Shown here piece after piece: positions 37,380 through 47,468 of a stretch of 64,000 bases of DNA (the first letter of the stretch is position 1; every line of letters starts with the position of its first letter). A program made the position numbers and the translations under genes. This DNA is from Sindora glabra (lineage: Eukaryota; Streptophyta; Magnoliopsida; Fabales; Fabaceae): NCBI GenBank assembly GCA_020226215.1, contig CM035231.1, positions 52,046,876 to 52,110,875 of the forward strand. The letters run 5' to 3'. The notes beneath the pieces were generated by a model. It saw only the letters and a program-made list of their open reading frames with translations, did not search any database and was not told the DNA's origin.

Positions 37380-38640
37380 GTATGCCACCTTACAAAATGA
37401 TCCGTATCTTTTAAATTTGAAAGATTTTGTTGTTGTATCTTCTGATATTCCCATCAATGTTATGATTAGGCATAAACAACCTAGAATGAGTTAGAAATCT
37501 TCCATTTTATGGGATTGTTTTTAGGCCCTTTTTCTAGAGAGATTAGAAAGATTGGTAAAACAAAGGTGTGTTGTTAAACTTAGATTCTCATATCTTAAAA
37601 CTTTTAAGTGTGGAGTTATAAAGTAGAGATGAGACTCTATAATCCCGAGTTAAAGAAATTAGACTTTACAACAATCAGTGGGTTCTTCATTATGTATTGT
37701 ACTAGATTAAAAGGTCACAAATTTTCTTGTCCCACTCATAGTACTAAGACCATCGAGTTTAATCGGATATTTTATTTTGAGGATGACTTGAATAGTGATA
37801 GGTTAATGCTTAGAGTTATCAATTTATGTGACAAGGCTACCATTCTATCTATACCTATTTTGATTCCCTTATCACTAGAGGAGATAATGTTCACAATTCA
37901 ATTCAAATAAATAAAGATCCTTATGTTGAAGAACCTGATCAGTTAGCCATTGAGTTTAAATCCATTGTAACAAAACTTATAATATTTTGGGTTCGTACCA
38001 AGCCAATTGGATTGATTTCTTACACTTCTGCTTATGTATGCACTGGTCTGCATTCATTTAAATATAGCTTTTGCTATTAGTGTGCTTGGAAGATTATCAA
38101 GTAACCCTAGGATGGATCATTGGAGAGTGACCAAGATAGTAATGTAGTATCTTTAAGATACTATGAATCATATGTTGACTTATAGACGATCTAATTTACT
38201 TGAGTATAATTATTACTTAGATTCTGATCATGCCTTATATATAGATGATCATAAGTTAATATTTGGATATATCTTTATGATGTCTAGAGGAGCTATCTCA
38301 TTAAAAGTGTTAAATAGACATTCACAGCTACCTCAACTTTGGAAACAGAGTTTATCACATTTATGACGCCACTTGTTAGGTTGTATGGTTGAGGAAGTTG
38401 ATATCTGGCATGCAATTGGTTAATTTTATATCACAATCTCTACCAATTTTATTGCGATAATACTTCTGCTGTGTGCTTCTCTCTAAACCACAAGATTTCT
38501 AGTCGTGTTGAACATTTTAATGTTAAATTCCTATTCGTTAGAGAGAGAAGATTGCTGAATCTCAGACTCACATTGAACATAGCCCTAGTGGAGACATGCT
38601 AGGGATTCGTCAACTTAAGGCTTACCTATAGAAGTATTTT
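37380..38640 (+). pseudogene. Copia pol remnants: gag-pre-integrase, integrase C-terminus, RNase H
   Basis: FLERLERLVKQ near 37530-37565 looks like the gag-pre-integrase motif. The frame 37608-37910 reads YKVEMRLYNPELKKLDFTTI then SGFFIMYCTRLKGHKFSCP, the typical Copia integrase C-terminal segment before the RT domain. From about 38160 broken frames show RNase H traces: MMSRGAISLK, TATSTLETEFITF, YCDNTSAVCF and VEHFNVKFLFVRER. The integrase catalytic DDE core and reverse transcriptase are deleted. Multiple stops and frameshifts make it non-functional. Confidence 0.8.
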
Positions 38641-38763
38641 AAAATCAAGTAACTCATATGGGTCTTGTTGAATCTTTTAATGAAGTCATAGCTTAGTGGG
38701 ATCTGAGATATGCTTATTTTATTTTGATGATGTCTTTGACCAGTAATTACTCATATTGAAACA

Positions 38764-39187
38764 TTGGTGATATGTTTTATACATATATATATCATTTGTT
38801 TCCCCGTCGGATTTAATAATTTTAAGTTATTTCTTTTATGAGTTGTGATCAAAAGACTAACCTAATATATATCCAATTCTTTAAGGATTATGAGACATTA
38901 TATTTAAATATTACTTGTCTCCCTATCGGATTTAGTGATTCTGTATGGTCTCATTCCACTTATAAAATCATTACTCAATTTGGATATTGAAACATTGGTC
39001 ATATGTTTTATACATATATAAATCATTTGCTTCCCTATCGGATTCAATGATTTTAAGTTGTTTCTCTTCTGAGCTATAGTCGAAAGACTAAACTTTATTC
39101 TGTTCCTTTCAGATTATGAGATATTATATCACTTGTCTCCCTATCGGATTCAGTGATTCTATATGGTCTCATTTTATAAATCAAGTT
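38764..39187 (+). repeat. Two-copy tandem repeat in the 3' part of the Copia element
   Basis: A unit starting CATTGGTGATATGTTTTATAC (38764) recurs at about 38994 (CATTGGTCATATGTTTTATAC). Each copy holds two CCCTATCGGATT-type words, also seen near 36040 and 36130 as CCCTATCGGT. The repeat lies between the RNase H remnant and the polypurine tract. Confidence 0.75.
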
Positions 39188-39271
39188 TATAGCTTAATGT
39201 ATAACTAATTGCTTAATTATTGATGTTTCAATTATTCCATATAATTAATTAATGCTATCCAAGTGGAAGAT

Positions 39272-39749
39272 TGTTGTATTTAAAAATTAAATAATTAATT
39301 TATTACAAATATTATATGGATTAGCATTAATTAATTATTGGAATATCTATTTAAGTAATTAGTTTTGTATTTTAACCTTAAGCATAGAACAGATCGAGTC
39401 CTGGTTTAATGTGTATGATCCATGATAGGTTAGATCATGCATAAGCCTATATGGGTAGAGGTCCCAACTTACAGCCCTTTAGTGGTCAGTAATTTCCTAT
39501 CACAAGTCTGACCTTAAATAGAGAGATCTGGGTTGTTATTTTGATACTGAAAATAAGGATTCCCACTCCTAAAATTTTCTCTCCCTTTTTTCCTCTCTAT
39601 CTGGATAACCTAAAGGGTAAAATAGGTTGCAATTCTACTCATTATCATCATTCAGATCAGCCATGGCCTCATCAAGTTATGCAATAAGTACACTCGTAAT
39701 TTTATATAATTAATTTTATATTTCAGAATTTTAATTCATATTTCTAACA
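39272..39749 (+). repeat. 3' LTR of the Copia element
   Basis: 478 bp, TGTTGTATTT...TTCTAACA, preceded by AAGTGGAAGAT as polypurine tract and followed by the target duplication ATACT. Confidence 0.92.
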
Positions 39750-40310
39750 ATACTAACACAAGCATTGAAGTGTACTTGATGAACTACTTCTGTTGTGTGC
39801 TACTAACCGTTTTTCCCTTGTACAAGGAACTTCGGTCAATTGCCTATTTCGAAAGACATCACTATACATAACTTTCAAAACTGAAATTTGTTATTTCATC
39901 AATGCATGGTCACTTTCTGTGGGAAATAAATTCAAGACTTATTATGTAAGTATATTTTACCAATAATTTGAAAAAAATTTTACTTCAATAAAAGAAAGAT
40001 ATATTCAAAGGCACATAAAAGACTGCACATGAAAGATCCTCACTTATCATTCGTCTTGACTTCAATTCTTTTATAATAATAGGGATGATAAACTACCAAA
40101 TGCACACACATAAAACATTAGATTCAAATCCAGAACGTAATAAACAGAAAACTCCTCAAATAATATCATATGCCACTGCATTAGTAAGTGTTGGCTTATT
40201 TGCATTTATCCTAACATATGTTCATATTCACATGAAATAGAAATTTATTGTTTTCAAAAGCATACTAAGATTTTTTTTGTCCTTTTTGCCATTTCAAGGC
40301 AGTTTCCCCA

Positions 40311-43042
40311 TTAACTATGACTCGCAGCAGCACGTTCTTGAGTGGTGTTGCCTGAATAAGCACCAGTGTTGAGTTTTCCGCGGCTTACGTTGACTTCGCC
40401 ATAGGAAAGAGCATTGAATGACTGATCTGTACCACTGCACTTTTCCAAAGGCCCCACCTTAATGGGTTCTTTTACATTTTTAACATCCATAATGAGCTCT
40501 TTCGCATTTATAGCTTCAGTAGTACCAGAGTAAGTGCCACTATTAATATTTGCACCACGCCCTTCTATTTTTGAGTCTTGACCCTTGACGTTGAATGACT
40601 GTCGGGTGCCAATAACAGCGAGTCCTTTAACCGCCGGAACCGAAGCATCGTAAGCAGCTTTAATAGTCACTCCATCACGTATCTTCTTGTTATTGAATGA
40701 GCTTTCACTGCCAGGGATATCTTTTAGTGAGTCTTGTTTGGGACCTTTCTTTGGTGCAGGACTTCCTGCAATGAGACGACTCCGGTTAAAGGCGTGCGTT
40801 TCGAAATTGGATCTGGAGAATATGGTGAAAATCTATTGGACATGACCTAACGTTGTGAAGTTGAAAATTTTTGGCAGTGAAATTATGTAAAATGGTTTTA
40901 AAAAAAGTTATCACAGAATTATATAATACTGATACATAATTTTAAAAAATTTAGAAATGAAACTCCACGGTCGAGGCTTTCCTTTTACAGATCCATGCGT
41001 GAGGGGGGGATATAATAATGCAATGTGAGTGTGAATGTAGTCTAGAGAATCTATTTGAATGAATTTGGATTAAGTAATCTACTAAAGAGAAAAGAGTTCC
41101 ATTTTTCTAGTTTTATCAGAAGTTAATTAGTGCAAAGATAATAGATATAAAATTAGGAAAATAAAAATATTATTCCTTATAATTTCAAATAAAAAGGGAC
41201 AAAAAAAGATCCAAAAGCAGATAGATAAAAAGAGCTACATCCTTGTAGTATATCTTTTATTATATCTTTTATTAAAGATAATAGATGTAAAATTAAAAAA
41301 ATAAATATTAATTTTTTTTCATTGCAAATAAAAATAAAAAATTTTAAAAACATATAAAAAATGGATGAAGCAAGCAATAGGATGAATCTTTGTCTCCATT
41401 TTCTTTTTGTCCTTAAAAGTACTCCAAAAGCATTCCGAATCATGAACACATAACTAATGCCGAGAAAAGGTAATTAATATTTAATCTGTAGCATTAATAT
41501 TCATCCCTTACCTGCGTTGGAAGGGACTCGAGTGCCGCTAACATTAGACCCTGAAGATAATCCCGTTAGTATTTTCATTGAAATAATCAACTTTATTGGT
41601 ATAATGACAATAAAGGGCATTTAAGTTAATTTGCTACTGCTGATAATTTTTTAATTTAATGAATGCATTTATTTTAGAGATGAAAGAGAATGAGTAAAAT
41701 TGATTTAAATATTTTAAATTAATACTTTTCTTAACATTATTTAAATTTTCTTTATTATTTTATTACTATTAAATTAGTAACATGATTTTTATATAAATAA
41801 AATACCTAGCTTTCACATACGAACATGTATCATGCATACGTAAGGGAAAGTAAGCCATCCTCGAGTCTCAATATAAAAATTGCCACTCCTAGAAAAGCTT
41901 CTCATGAATTCTCTACCGGAGAGAGAGAGGGCAGCATAAAGACAGATTTGGCAATAAGTTCGGTTCAAGTTTTGAGGACTTGTGCCTTGTTATTTGCACA
42001 AGTACCCTCTCTGATAATTCCAATTTAACAATAAAAAAGTGGTAATATTGTCCGAATCACAAACTCATGATTCATGTCAAGGTTTTAAACTGTGGTTTGC
42101 AATCATGCAATATAATTATTATGGATCATATCCCAATGATAATTTTGCACCATAATAATTGTATCATTTCTCATTTCTCATTTTTGTTCCCAATTTTATT
42201 AATTGTAGCAAAATCACAATCACAATCACAACTGCAACTTTCAATTATGTTCACGTTAACATAGTCAACATAAGGTTACTAATATTTAACATTGATATTC
42301 ATTCCTTACCTGCGTTGAAGGAGCCTCGAGTGCCGCTAACATCAGACCCTTAAAAGTAAAAACAAATTTGATAAACCCGTTAGTATTGTCCTTGAAATAA
42401 CATGATAACTTGATTGGCCTGTCTTATACACACATCTATATACTGCATCTATTAAACGAGGAGAAAATATAAAGTTATGTGAATTATTTTGAGTGATTAT
42501 TTGATGTTCATTAATGTTTTAAGACTGAAAATTTATTTTGTTCCTAATAAAATTTAACTTTTATTAATTCTGTCTCCAACTAAAAATTTGTATCAACTTA
42601 ACTCTTGTTAAATTAAAAATCCTCAAATTTTAGTCTTTCCATACATGAGATGGAATATTAAATTATTGTATGAAAAGACTAATATTTGAGGATTTAGTCA
42701 TGCTTTATTCCTAACCATCAATACAAAATCTGATGGCAACTATTCACTCATCTCATTTAATATACATATATAGTCATCAAATCATATATTAATAAATTAA
42801 GATTACAACATAAACTTATATGACTTTCTTAAGTGATTTTTTTATTTGTATTTGAGTTGAGGATTAACACAAGATTTAATTAACATGATTTATTCCTCTC
42901 ATCTCTCACATGTAAAAACACTCTTATGTAGGGAGGGCTACTTAGAAGAATTACCCAGATGTTGGGGTTTGTTTGATACCGAAGTACTCACTGGAGTCTG
43001 AGAACCTGAAGGTTTTTGAGAACCTCCTCTATTGCCTGCCAT
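40311..43042 (-). CDS. Gene B: Gly/Asn-repeat protein with two 39-bp mini-exons
   Basis: Four exons: 43042-42955, 42348-42310, 41550-41512 and 40765-40311. All introns are phase 1 with GT/AG sites (G|GTAATT, G|GTAAGG, G|GTAAGG). Total 621 bp, 206 residues. The first exon encodes MAGNRGGSQKPSGSQTPVST... The mini-exons give SDVSGTRGSFNA (residues 31-42) and SNVSGTRVPSNA (44-55), each matching the first half of the family repeat. The last exon has a worn repeat (74-98, GSESSFNN...), a full repeat (108-136, GTRQSFNV to NINSGTYSG) and another (167-195, GTDQSFNA to LNTGAYSGN), with CSGT at 165-168. No signal peptide or membrane segment is seen. Function is unknown; it is the longest member here. 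A duplicate first exon at 43482-43395 could replace the first exon in frame. Confidence 0.72.
41512..41550 (-). other. Mini-exon 3 of gene B (39 bp, phase 1-1)
   Basis: The acceptor ATCTTCAG|GG and donor GCAG|GTAAGG bracket exactly 13 codons' worth of sequence. Including the shared split codon it reads GSNVSGTRVPSNA. The F of the SFN motif is replaced (VPSN), so this copy may be decaying. Skipping it keeps the frame. Confidence 0.7.
42080..42245. repeat. Dispersed CCACAATTT-type repeat, copy 4, in intron 2 of gene B
   Basis: AAACTGTGGTTTGCAATCATGC, AATTTTGCACCATAATAATTG, AATTGTAGCAAAATCACAATCACAATC. Confidence 0.6.
42310..42348 (-). other. Mini-exon 2 of gene B (39 bp, phase 1-1)
   Basis: The acceptor CTTTTAAG|GG and donor GCAG|GTAAGG bracket 39 bp reading GSDVSGTRGSFNA. 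It keeps the SFN core intact. The flanking intron sequence also matches that around mini-exon 3 and around exon 2 of gene A (for example TTTGATAA.CCCGTTAGTATT just upstream), showing that the exon was copied with its surroundings. Confidence 0.72.
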
Positions 43043-43201
43043 TGATGAGAAGACTGATGTTAAATTCGCGTGTGAAGAGCGTAATACTGACCTTCTCACC
43101 CCACCCACCCCCCCCCCAAAAAAAAAAGTGTGGGAAAAAAATAATAGCGTTTCTTGATTTTCATCTACAGCTTTCATTATTCTGGTAGAAAACATGTATA
43201 T

Positions 43202-43260
43202 GGGCATTGTTTATTACCTTTATCTACGGTACAACATCATTCGCTACTATTGCTAGATAA
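43202..43260 (-). pseudogene. Truncated copy of the 3' end of gene C
   Basis: The segment GGGCATTGTTTATTACCTTTATCTACGG... aligns with 43575-43634, the end of gene C. It translates as SNSSE followed by a stop, then TVDKGNKQ, compared with GNSSERRGIVDKGITNK in gene C. Only this tail is left. It sits between the two first-exon copies, marking a tandem duplication of [gene C end + first exon]. Confidence 0.75.
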
Positions 43261-43394
43261 AAAAATCATATGACAACTTAAGAAAAATGTGACTTTATAT
43301 TTTAATTCATTCCCATAAATGGTAAATACTTCTCCCACTCTCACATGGAAACGACAGAAAGAGGGAAGGGCGTTACTTCCATCAGATGAATTAC

Positions 43395-43482
43395 CCTGAT
43401 GTTGGGGTTTGTTTGGTACCGAACCGCCCGTTGGAATCTGGGAAACTGAAGCTTTTTGAGAACTTCCGGCATTGCCTGCCAT
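43395..43482 (-). other. Duplicate first exon of gene B (alternative or relic)
   Basis: This has the same length (88 bp) and phase as the first exon at 42955-43042, and it ends with the same G|GTAATT donor. It encodes MAGNAGSSQKASVSQIPTGG..., ending NKPQHQ. Joining it to mini-exon 2 also gives a 621-bp open frame. The 5' leader (GTTAAACTCGTGTGTGAG vs GTTAAATTCGCGTGTGAAG) is duplicated too. It may be an alternative start of gene B or the only remainder of a lost neighbour. It starts 74 bp downstream of the gene C stop. Confidence 0.6.
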
Positions 43483-43555
43483 ATTGATGAGAAGATTGAT
43501 GTTAAACTCGTGTGTGAGTGAGGAGCATAGTAAAAACCTTTAAGAAATGATCGCA

Positions 43556-43936
43556 CTAGAGAGAGAGAGAGAGATGGGCTTTGTTTGTTATCCCTTTGTC
43601 TACAATACCGCGTCGTTCGCTGCTGTTGCCTGAAGAAACACCCAAGTTATTGGTTTTTCTCGCTAATTTAATAATTTCAGACTTAGCATTATACGACCGG
43701 TCGGTGCCCTTGCACCTTTCCAAAGCACTGCCACTGGTCTTTTCATTTTTCTTTCTGTTTTCTTCTTTACTGTGTTGCAGCTTCTTGTTATGATCATTTC
43801 TACCAGAGCAGTAGCCGCTGTTAATAGTCGCACCCTCTGGATCTATTAATGAGCAATTAGGTTTCTTTGATTCGGAACCTGCTGAGGCTGCAGCTCCCGA
43901 AGGTTGACCTTTTTGAGGAATTCCTTTTTCACTCAT
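43556..43936 (-). CDS. Gene C: single-exon Gly/Asn-repeat protein
   Basis: The frame has 126 residues with no intron. The N-terminus MSEKGIPQKGQPSGAAASAG is Gly/Ala/Ser-rich. The first repeat keeps only the second half (residues 33-45, PEGATINSGYCSG). The middle is a Lys/Glu/Asn-rich charged linker (47-72). The second repeat (77-104) starts GTDRSYNA and ends NNLGVSSGN, with the N-[ST]-G core eroded to NNLG. CKGT at 75-78 parallels CSGT of A and B. The last residues (HLSLSL) and the TAG lie in a (CT)n microsatellite, so C-terminal length may vary. The same CT-tract plus TAG also resembles a splice acceptor, so a longer spliced model reaching the neighbouring exon is possible. A TATA box lies about 100 bp upstream. 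Function is unknown. Confidence 0.65.
   Translation of the reverse strand: MSEKGIPQKGQPSGAAASAGSESKKPNCSLIDPEGATINSGYCSGRNDHNKKLQHSKEENRKKNEKTSGSALERCKGTDRSYNAKSEIIKLARKTNNLGVSSGNSSERRGIVDKGITNKAHLSLSL
43557..43574. repeat. (GA/CT)n microsatellite at the end of gene C
   Basis: About nine GA units. It encodes the Ser-Leu tail and stop codon of gene C on the minus strand. Confidence 0.85.
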
Positions 43937-44030
43937 TGAGAATACTCAAGTTTAACTTCCGTCTCTCGAAAGTTGTATTAATTGAAGGAAACGGAAATGT
44001 ACCGCTGCCTGGATCTGGGCAGTCATGGCC

Positions 44031-44047
44031 TCCCTTTTTATAGATGC
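44031..44047 (-). promoter_or_regulatory. TATA box of gene C
   Basis: The minus strand reads GCATCTATAAAAAGGGAG, about 100 bp before the ATG. It is the paralogous counterpart of the gene A TATA box. Confidence 0.65.
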
Positions 44048-44249
44048 GTAGCCAGGAATTCCAGTGGTGTGCTTTAACAGAAGTATTTTCTCTCAAAATA
44101 TAGATATAAAATAATAAAATTATTAAAAAATATATTTTTAATATTAAATATAAAGAATATGATAAAAAAAATATCCTTTATATTTTAAGAAGAAAGTTGC
44201 TTCCCCAGTACTATATCACAATTACTTAAAAAAACTTGTCATTCATTTA

Positions 44250-45121
44250 CATTATCCAAATAAATAAGATTTTTCAATGGTAAATGTCTTCAAGAAAAAT
44301 AAGCGAAGCCTTAATTTTGTCACCTAAGTGTAAATGAACTCTAAACAACGAGGATTTTTTGTCTTATTTCTAAAGGACCGGTGATGGAGGTAAACGACCG
44401 GTCGATGATTCCAATCCCTTTACGTTTTCATCTTAACTTTACTAATTGTACTTTTTAATAACTTTTTATGAAAAAATTGTCAATAACATGTTTTTATTTC
44501 ACTTGCTTCTCTCGTAGATTCTTATTCATTTTTTTTAAATCAACAGAATGTAACTTCTTATTTAGTTATTAATAATAAGATAGATGTTATATTGCTTATA
44601 TTTGATCTAATATACTAATCTTTTTTCTTGTTTATATTGTGATTATTCTAAGTTTATTGTGTATAATATATATATTATTTAAAGATATTGAATTAAATAT
44701 AGTTGAAATGTTATTTTTTATGTTAGCCTAATTGTCTAAGTCTTTGATCCATCTTTGTAAAGGAGTATTTCTCACGTCACTCCGACGAGATGAATTCATA
44801 TTTTAATTAATATGATTTCGAGAACGACAACTGCAATTTTAGATTATTCGTCTTAATCTTTAGCATATAAAATAACATATTGCATGTAAGCCTTACATAA
44901 GGGAGCAACGTGGAAATTAAATTATGGGTGGAACAAGTGGATACCACCTACTTTTCAGGATAAAAAATTATCTAAATTTAAATATTTAGGATACTAGTCC
45001 TTGTTGACATTTGGTTAATAATAGTGTTTCTATTTGTTCATTTATCATATGGCTTTCTTTTATTATGTTTCTTTAATTTATATGGCATATAAATGAGATA
45101 CTGGGATTGCTTTTGCTATTG
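44250..45121. repeat. Segmental duplication copy 2 (partner 4540-5475)
   Basis: See the landmarks listed for 4540-5475. This copy lies directly upstream of gene C, so the duplicated segment may include distal promoter sequence. The other copy has no family gene beside it. Confidence 0.8.
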
Positions 45122-45845
45122 TGTCATATGCTAGCAATTGTGAGAAGCATGATAGTCAAAAATGTCCAATTTTGGATGAAATTTGGTGGAAAAATCAAGT
45201 ATGAATTTAAGGGTTCTGTGATTGAGATTTGAGAGTAATTCAAGTTATGTATTATTTTTCTAATTCTTCCCAAGTTTGAGGACATTTAGGTAATTGCAAC
45301 GTGGTTCAAAAATTCAAAGGGAGTTTGAAAAGCTCATGGTTACAATACTCATATTTTTTATCTTTGTTTCAATATAAGATAATGCTAACTGGACTTTTGA
45401 AGTATGAAAAAAATGTGCTGTGTCAATTTGTAAAAAATATGTCTAGTTTTGTTAAGAGATATTTGGTTTAAAATGCCCTTTAGGGAGTGGAGTGTTGGCA
45501 AGCCTAATGGCACAATTTGGTATTGTGCTTGGGATTTAAGTGTGTTGACATAGAGTTATTTCTTATACACTCAAAACTATAGAACGAAGCATATATAAAG
45601 CAAATGAGTTGTCTCTCTCCCTATTTAAAATATCCTTTTTTTATCTATTGTGCTTGAAAGCTCACAAATTGAACATTTTATGGCTTAGTACACTCAATTG
45701 CTTCAACAATATTCAAATGTGGCATGTGGACTTTTGAGCCTATTCTAAACATACCACAATGGTTTAATGGAAAGGTTAGCATGTTCACTAAGAGTGACAA
45801 GCACATACTATACAATTTTAACTAGAGAATTGCCAACTCATGACA
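45122..45845 (+). mobile_element. LTR of the same family as 56855-57577, probably solo
   Basis: This 724-bp block is alignable end to end with the LTR copies of the element in the GRAS pseudogene. It starts TGTCATATGCTAGCAATTGTG and ends GCCAACTCATGACA. Sequence after it (GGTGAAAAATAAACCCAAGG) weakly resembles the start of that element's interior, so it may be a fragment rather than a true solo LTR. The 69-codon frame at 45767-45976 is not a gene. Confidence 0.65.
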
Positions 45846-45999
45846 CTTTGGTGAAAAATAAACCCAAGGATATATGGCACAATCACCGCTACGCATATGG
45901 CAAGATTCCAAAAAACCAGGTCATTAAGCTTAATTGGCAAAGATGGTTACTTTTAGATCTTGTTACCATGAGTTGATGACATAATATTACCCTTGAAGG

Positions 46000-47460
46000 G
46001 TTGGTCATATATATTCCTTCCATTCCTTTTTTTTGGTCATTTTTGGAAGAAATTTTTTGTTTCTTTTTATTGTCATTTTAGGAATTTAATGAAGCATCAA
46101 TTATTTTTTTCTAATTATACCCTTCTTTTCGTTTAATAAATTCTTAGTTACTCTACATATTTATCCTAGAAAGTCTCAACAAATTTACACCATCATGTTT
46201 CTATCTCTTCTCTTAACGACCTTAGATTTTATGATTAGGATGATGAAATAAAATTTGATTATTAGAGTAAAGAGTAGTTTTGGATAGTACAATTAAATTA
46301 AAAGATTCTTAATATCCTATGTAACAAGGATTTAAAATATAGTCCACAACCATAATATTATGCATAATATTGTTGTTGCAAGCCACATTGCATCCATGAT
46401 TTTTCACAATTTTGCACTATAATAACTGCATTTTCCTACATTTACCTACAATTTTACTAATCATAACAAAACACAATTGCAATTTAAGAACATTAATATG
46501 AAACAATTGTAGGTCACGAATAAAAAAGGGCATATGAAGTATCACTTGTAAAATTACTCAACAAGCCATTATTTAATTTTATTGTAATATTCCATTGGTC
46601 GCATGTTATCTTTGATTATTATAAATAGCTCAGATATATGCAAATAATGAATCCCTAATACTCATTTACCTTTTTATTTCAGATAATGCTGTATGGATTT
46701 CAATCGTTGAATATCTTATCATTGGATTGTCCTTATTTTAAATCTTAAAATAAATAAATTAAAATTAAATATACAAATCTCAATGTATTAAATGCAATCT
46801 AACGATAAAAAGAACCAAACCATTAGGAGGTCAAATTCTCCTAGCAATAGCGTGACCCTTCTACATTTAATATTTTAAATTCTTTAGGACTTAAGCACTA
46901 AAGAATCCTTGACCTCCGCCTGAGCCTTCGTAGGATAAAGCATCACCGCGAACCAGAACAAAAATCAACACCCGTCTGATGTCACACACTGCTTCGAAAT
47001 CTCTCATCTCTATTCTTTTAATAATTATGCTCTGCTTTCTGCTTAATTATTGATATCTTCATTATTTAGCGTTCATCTTCAATTTTTAGTGGTAATGATG
47101 CAACATTTTTAAAATCTTTCATGATTTCTTATCAACACTTCCTATCTGTTGACAAATTCTTTAAATATTTAACATTATCGCAACAATTTCATTAAATCAG
47201 CCTCTATAAGCTATAACTATGACAACCCCTATTTTTCTGTGTTTTGTATGTTTGGACTAATTTTGATTTGGTGGTTCGTATTTCATATCGTGCGAGGGAA
47301 GTATTACGATAATTTAGCGAGAAGAACCTTTGGATCCTCTATTGTATAACCACGTGGCCAGCCATCATTTTGCCACGTGATCCTATTTTATTAATCAGAG
47401 ATGAAGTTAATTTAATTGGTTAGCAGAACTTCATCATAATACATTAGATTATATCAGTTA
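46000..47460. other. Intergenic DNA between the LTR and gene D
   Basis: The stretch holds one dispersed CCACAATTT repeat (46325-46500). The region 46860-47000 is somewhat GC-richer but not open. No gene was supported. It is the 3' flank of gene D. Confidence 0.45.
46325..46500. repeat. Dispersed CCACAATTT-type repeat, copy 5
   Basis: GTCCACAACCATAATATTATG, TTGTTGCAAGCCACATTGCATCC, CACAATTTTGCACTATAATAACTGCATTTTC, ATAACAAAACACAATTGCAATTT. This is one of the fullest copies. Confidence 0.65.
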
Positions 47461-47468
47461 ATAATACA

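Larger units (their letters stand above)
34281..39754 (+). mobile_element. Ty1/Copia LTR retrotransposon, internally deleted
   Basis: The element spans 34286-39749 (5464 bp), flanked by perfect 5-bp target duplications ATACT (34281-34285 and 39750-39754). The LTRs are 34286-34764 and 39272-39749, both TGTTG...AACA. The tRNA-Met primer-binding site TGGTATCAGAGC follows the 5' LTR, and the polypurine tract AAGTGGAAGA precedes the 3' LTR. Coding order is gag, then traces of the gag-pre-integrase region, the integrase C-terminus and RNase H, the Copia order. Protease, the integrase catalytic core and almost all reverse transcriptase are missing, and the remaining frames have stops and shifts. It cannot move by itself. 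The LTRs look roughly 90% identical by eye, so the insertion is not recent. Confidence 0.93.
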
